Of a stretch of 22,587 nucleotides of DNA, positions 22,205 to 22,587 are shown one piece after another. A model generated the notes under the pieces. It was not told the DNA's origin and did no database searches. It saw nothing but the letters and a program-made list of their open reading frames with translations. The position numbers were made by a program, and so were the translations under genes. Where the stretch lies: assembly GCA_947176675.1 (NCBI GenBank), contig CAMWRN010000009.1, positions 1-22,587 on the forward strand, given 5' to 3'. Every line of letters starts with the position of its first letter. Positions within the stretch are counted from its first letter, which is position 1. Source of the stretch: an uncultured Clostridia bacterium (GTDB taxonomy: Bacteria > Bacillota > Clostridia > Oscillospirales > Ruminococcaceae).

Positions 22205-22242
22205 CCTGCCGCCGTCTATAGTGACGGTGGCAGGTTTTTTTT
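22205..22242 (+). terminator. intrinsic terminator of the ribosomal protein operon
   Basis: A 12-bp GC-rich stem (22205-22216 with 22223-22234, one G-U pair) with a 6-nt loop is followed by eight T residues (22235-22242). It is a textbook intrinsic terminator, 33 bp after rplQ. Confidence 0.95.
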
Positions 22243-22441
22243 AATGGAAGTGCAGTAAAGAAGTATTTATCTTGAATTTGAATGGCTGCATAGAAATATT
22301 ATGCTATCTGGGAGAAAGGCATGGTGATCCTTTGTTTAATAACTCTCCTGTAAGAGTACTTGGTTTTCCGAGACAGAATGATATTTTCACATCTTTATTC
22401 ATCTAAATCGTTACCATTTTTGATTTAACATTTTTCAGCAA
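22243..22441. other. AT-rich intergenic stretch, possible gene remnant
   Basis: No gene is supportable. A plus-strand frame stays open for 53 codons (22245-22406) without an ATG. It encodes a mixed hydrophobic/polar segment ending DIFTSLFI. Its composition is more AT-rich than the genes around it. It could be a decayed C-terminal fragment or chance; no ribosome binding site is present. Confidence 0.3.
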
Positions 22442-22480
22442 AAAGCAATGCCGCCGAATTTTGTTCGGCGGCATTGCTTT
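22440..22480 (-). terminator. intrinsic terminator of the minus-strand gene
   Basis: A perfect 17-bp stem (22442-22458 with 22464-22480) with a 5-nt loop lies two bases beyond the stop of the minus-strand gene. The A-run at 22440-22444 gives a U-tract on the minus strand. There is no T-run on the plus strand, so it mainly serves the minus gene. Confidence 0.85.
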
Positions 22481-22482
22481 AG

Positions 22483-22587
22483 TCAGTCCCTTATAGCCTT
22501 TTTAGCCTTGTTTACAATGGACTTGTCGTTCTCATAGGTACGCACCGAGGTGGCGTGTCCGATGTCACCCCACTTGATCTCGGCGAT
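22483..22587 (-). CDS. 3' end of an unrecognised protein gene (cut by window edge)
   Basis: The minus strand reads 34 codons to a TGA at 22485-22483. The visible C-terminus includes EIKWGDIGHATSVRTYEND and a Lys-rich helix ending KKAIRD. Codon use resembles that of the other genes here, and a terminator follows immediately, so it is very probably real. GHATSVRTY is loosely like the end of tyrosine recombinases, but the His-to-Tyr spacing is too short, so I do not assign it. Confidence 0.6.
   Translation of the reverse strand: MAEIKWGDIGHATSVRTYENDKSIVNKAKKAIRD

Noticed and set aside
22483..22587. Tyrosine recombinase C-terminus
   Set aside because: GHATSVRTY superficially resembles the His...Tyr motif, but the spacing is two residues short of XerD and no upstream Arg box is in view.
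1..22587. CRISPR array, insertion sequence, prophage or a new multi-gene defence-type system
   Set aside because: No regularly spaced repeats, transposase, terminal inverted repeats flanking a gene, or accessory gene cluster were found; the window is mostly core translation genes.

Overview
The window is a low-GC Gram-positive (Firmicutes/Clostridia) chromosome segment. Zinc-type S14, a short eukaryote-like ProRS, zinc-LID adenylate kinase, a small KOW gene between map and infA, and strong AGGAGG ribosome binding sites all fit. Gene style and codon use suggest Oscillospiraceae, possibly a Ruminococcus; the genus is inference and no 16S is present.

Positions 1-5532 hold unlinked genes. A phosphohexomutase (pgcA) lies behind a promoter overlapped by a 40-bp near-perfect palindrome. 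It converges on a small XRE repressor-like gene across a bidirectional terminator. The XRE gene and a small one-TM protein gene diverge from well-formed back-to-back promoters. The small gene reads on towards proS through a leader with complementary arms. After a 12-bp hairpin come a small membrane protein and an overlapping lipoprotein gene.

Positions 5533-22242 are the merged S10-spc-alpha ribosomal protein operon, complete and in standard order: rpsJ rplC rplD rplW rplB rpsS rplV rpsC rplP rpmC rpsQ, rplN rplX rplE rpsZ rpsH rplF rplR rpsE rpmD rplO secY adk map KOW infA rpmJ rpsM rpsK rpsD rpoA rplQ. A TTGAAA-N17-TATAAT promoter, with a perfect 13-bp inverted repeat bracketing its -35 box, drives a leader of about 345 nt. 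The operon makes most of the ribosome core plus SecY, adenylate kinase, methionine aminopeptidase, IF-1 and RNA polymerase alpha. Many junctions are overlapping or tightly spaced. Four larger internal gaps (rpsJ-rplC, rplW-rplB, rplB-rpsS, rpsQ-rplN) are filled with hairpins rather than genes. They are the least explained part of the window, together with the two palindrome-bearing promoters. A strong intrinsic terminator follows rplQ.

Positions 22243-22587 hold a short AT-rich stretch, a 17-bp-stem terminator for the minus strand, and the 3' end of an unrecognised minus-strand gene cut by the window edge.

I found no CRISPR array, insertion sequence, tRNA or rRNA, and no evident novel multi-gene system. 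The unusual material is regulatory.
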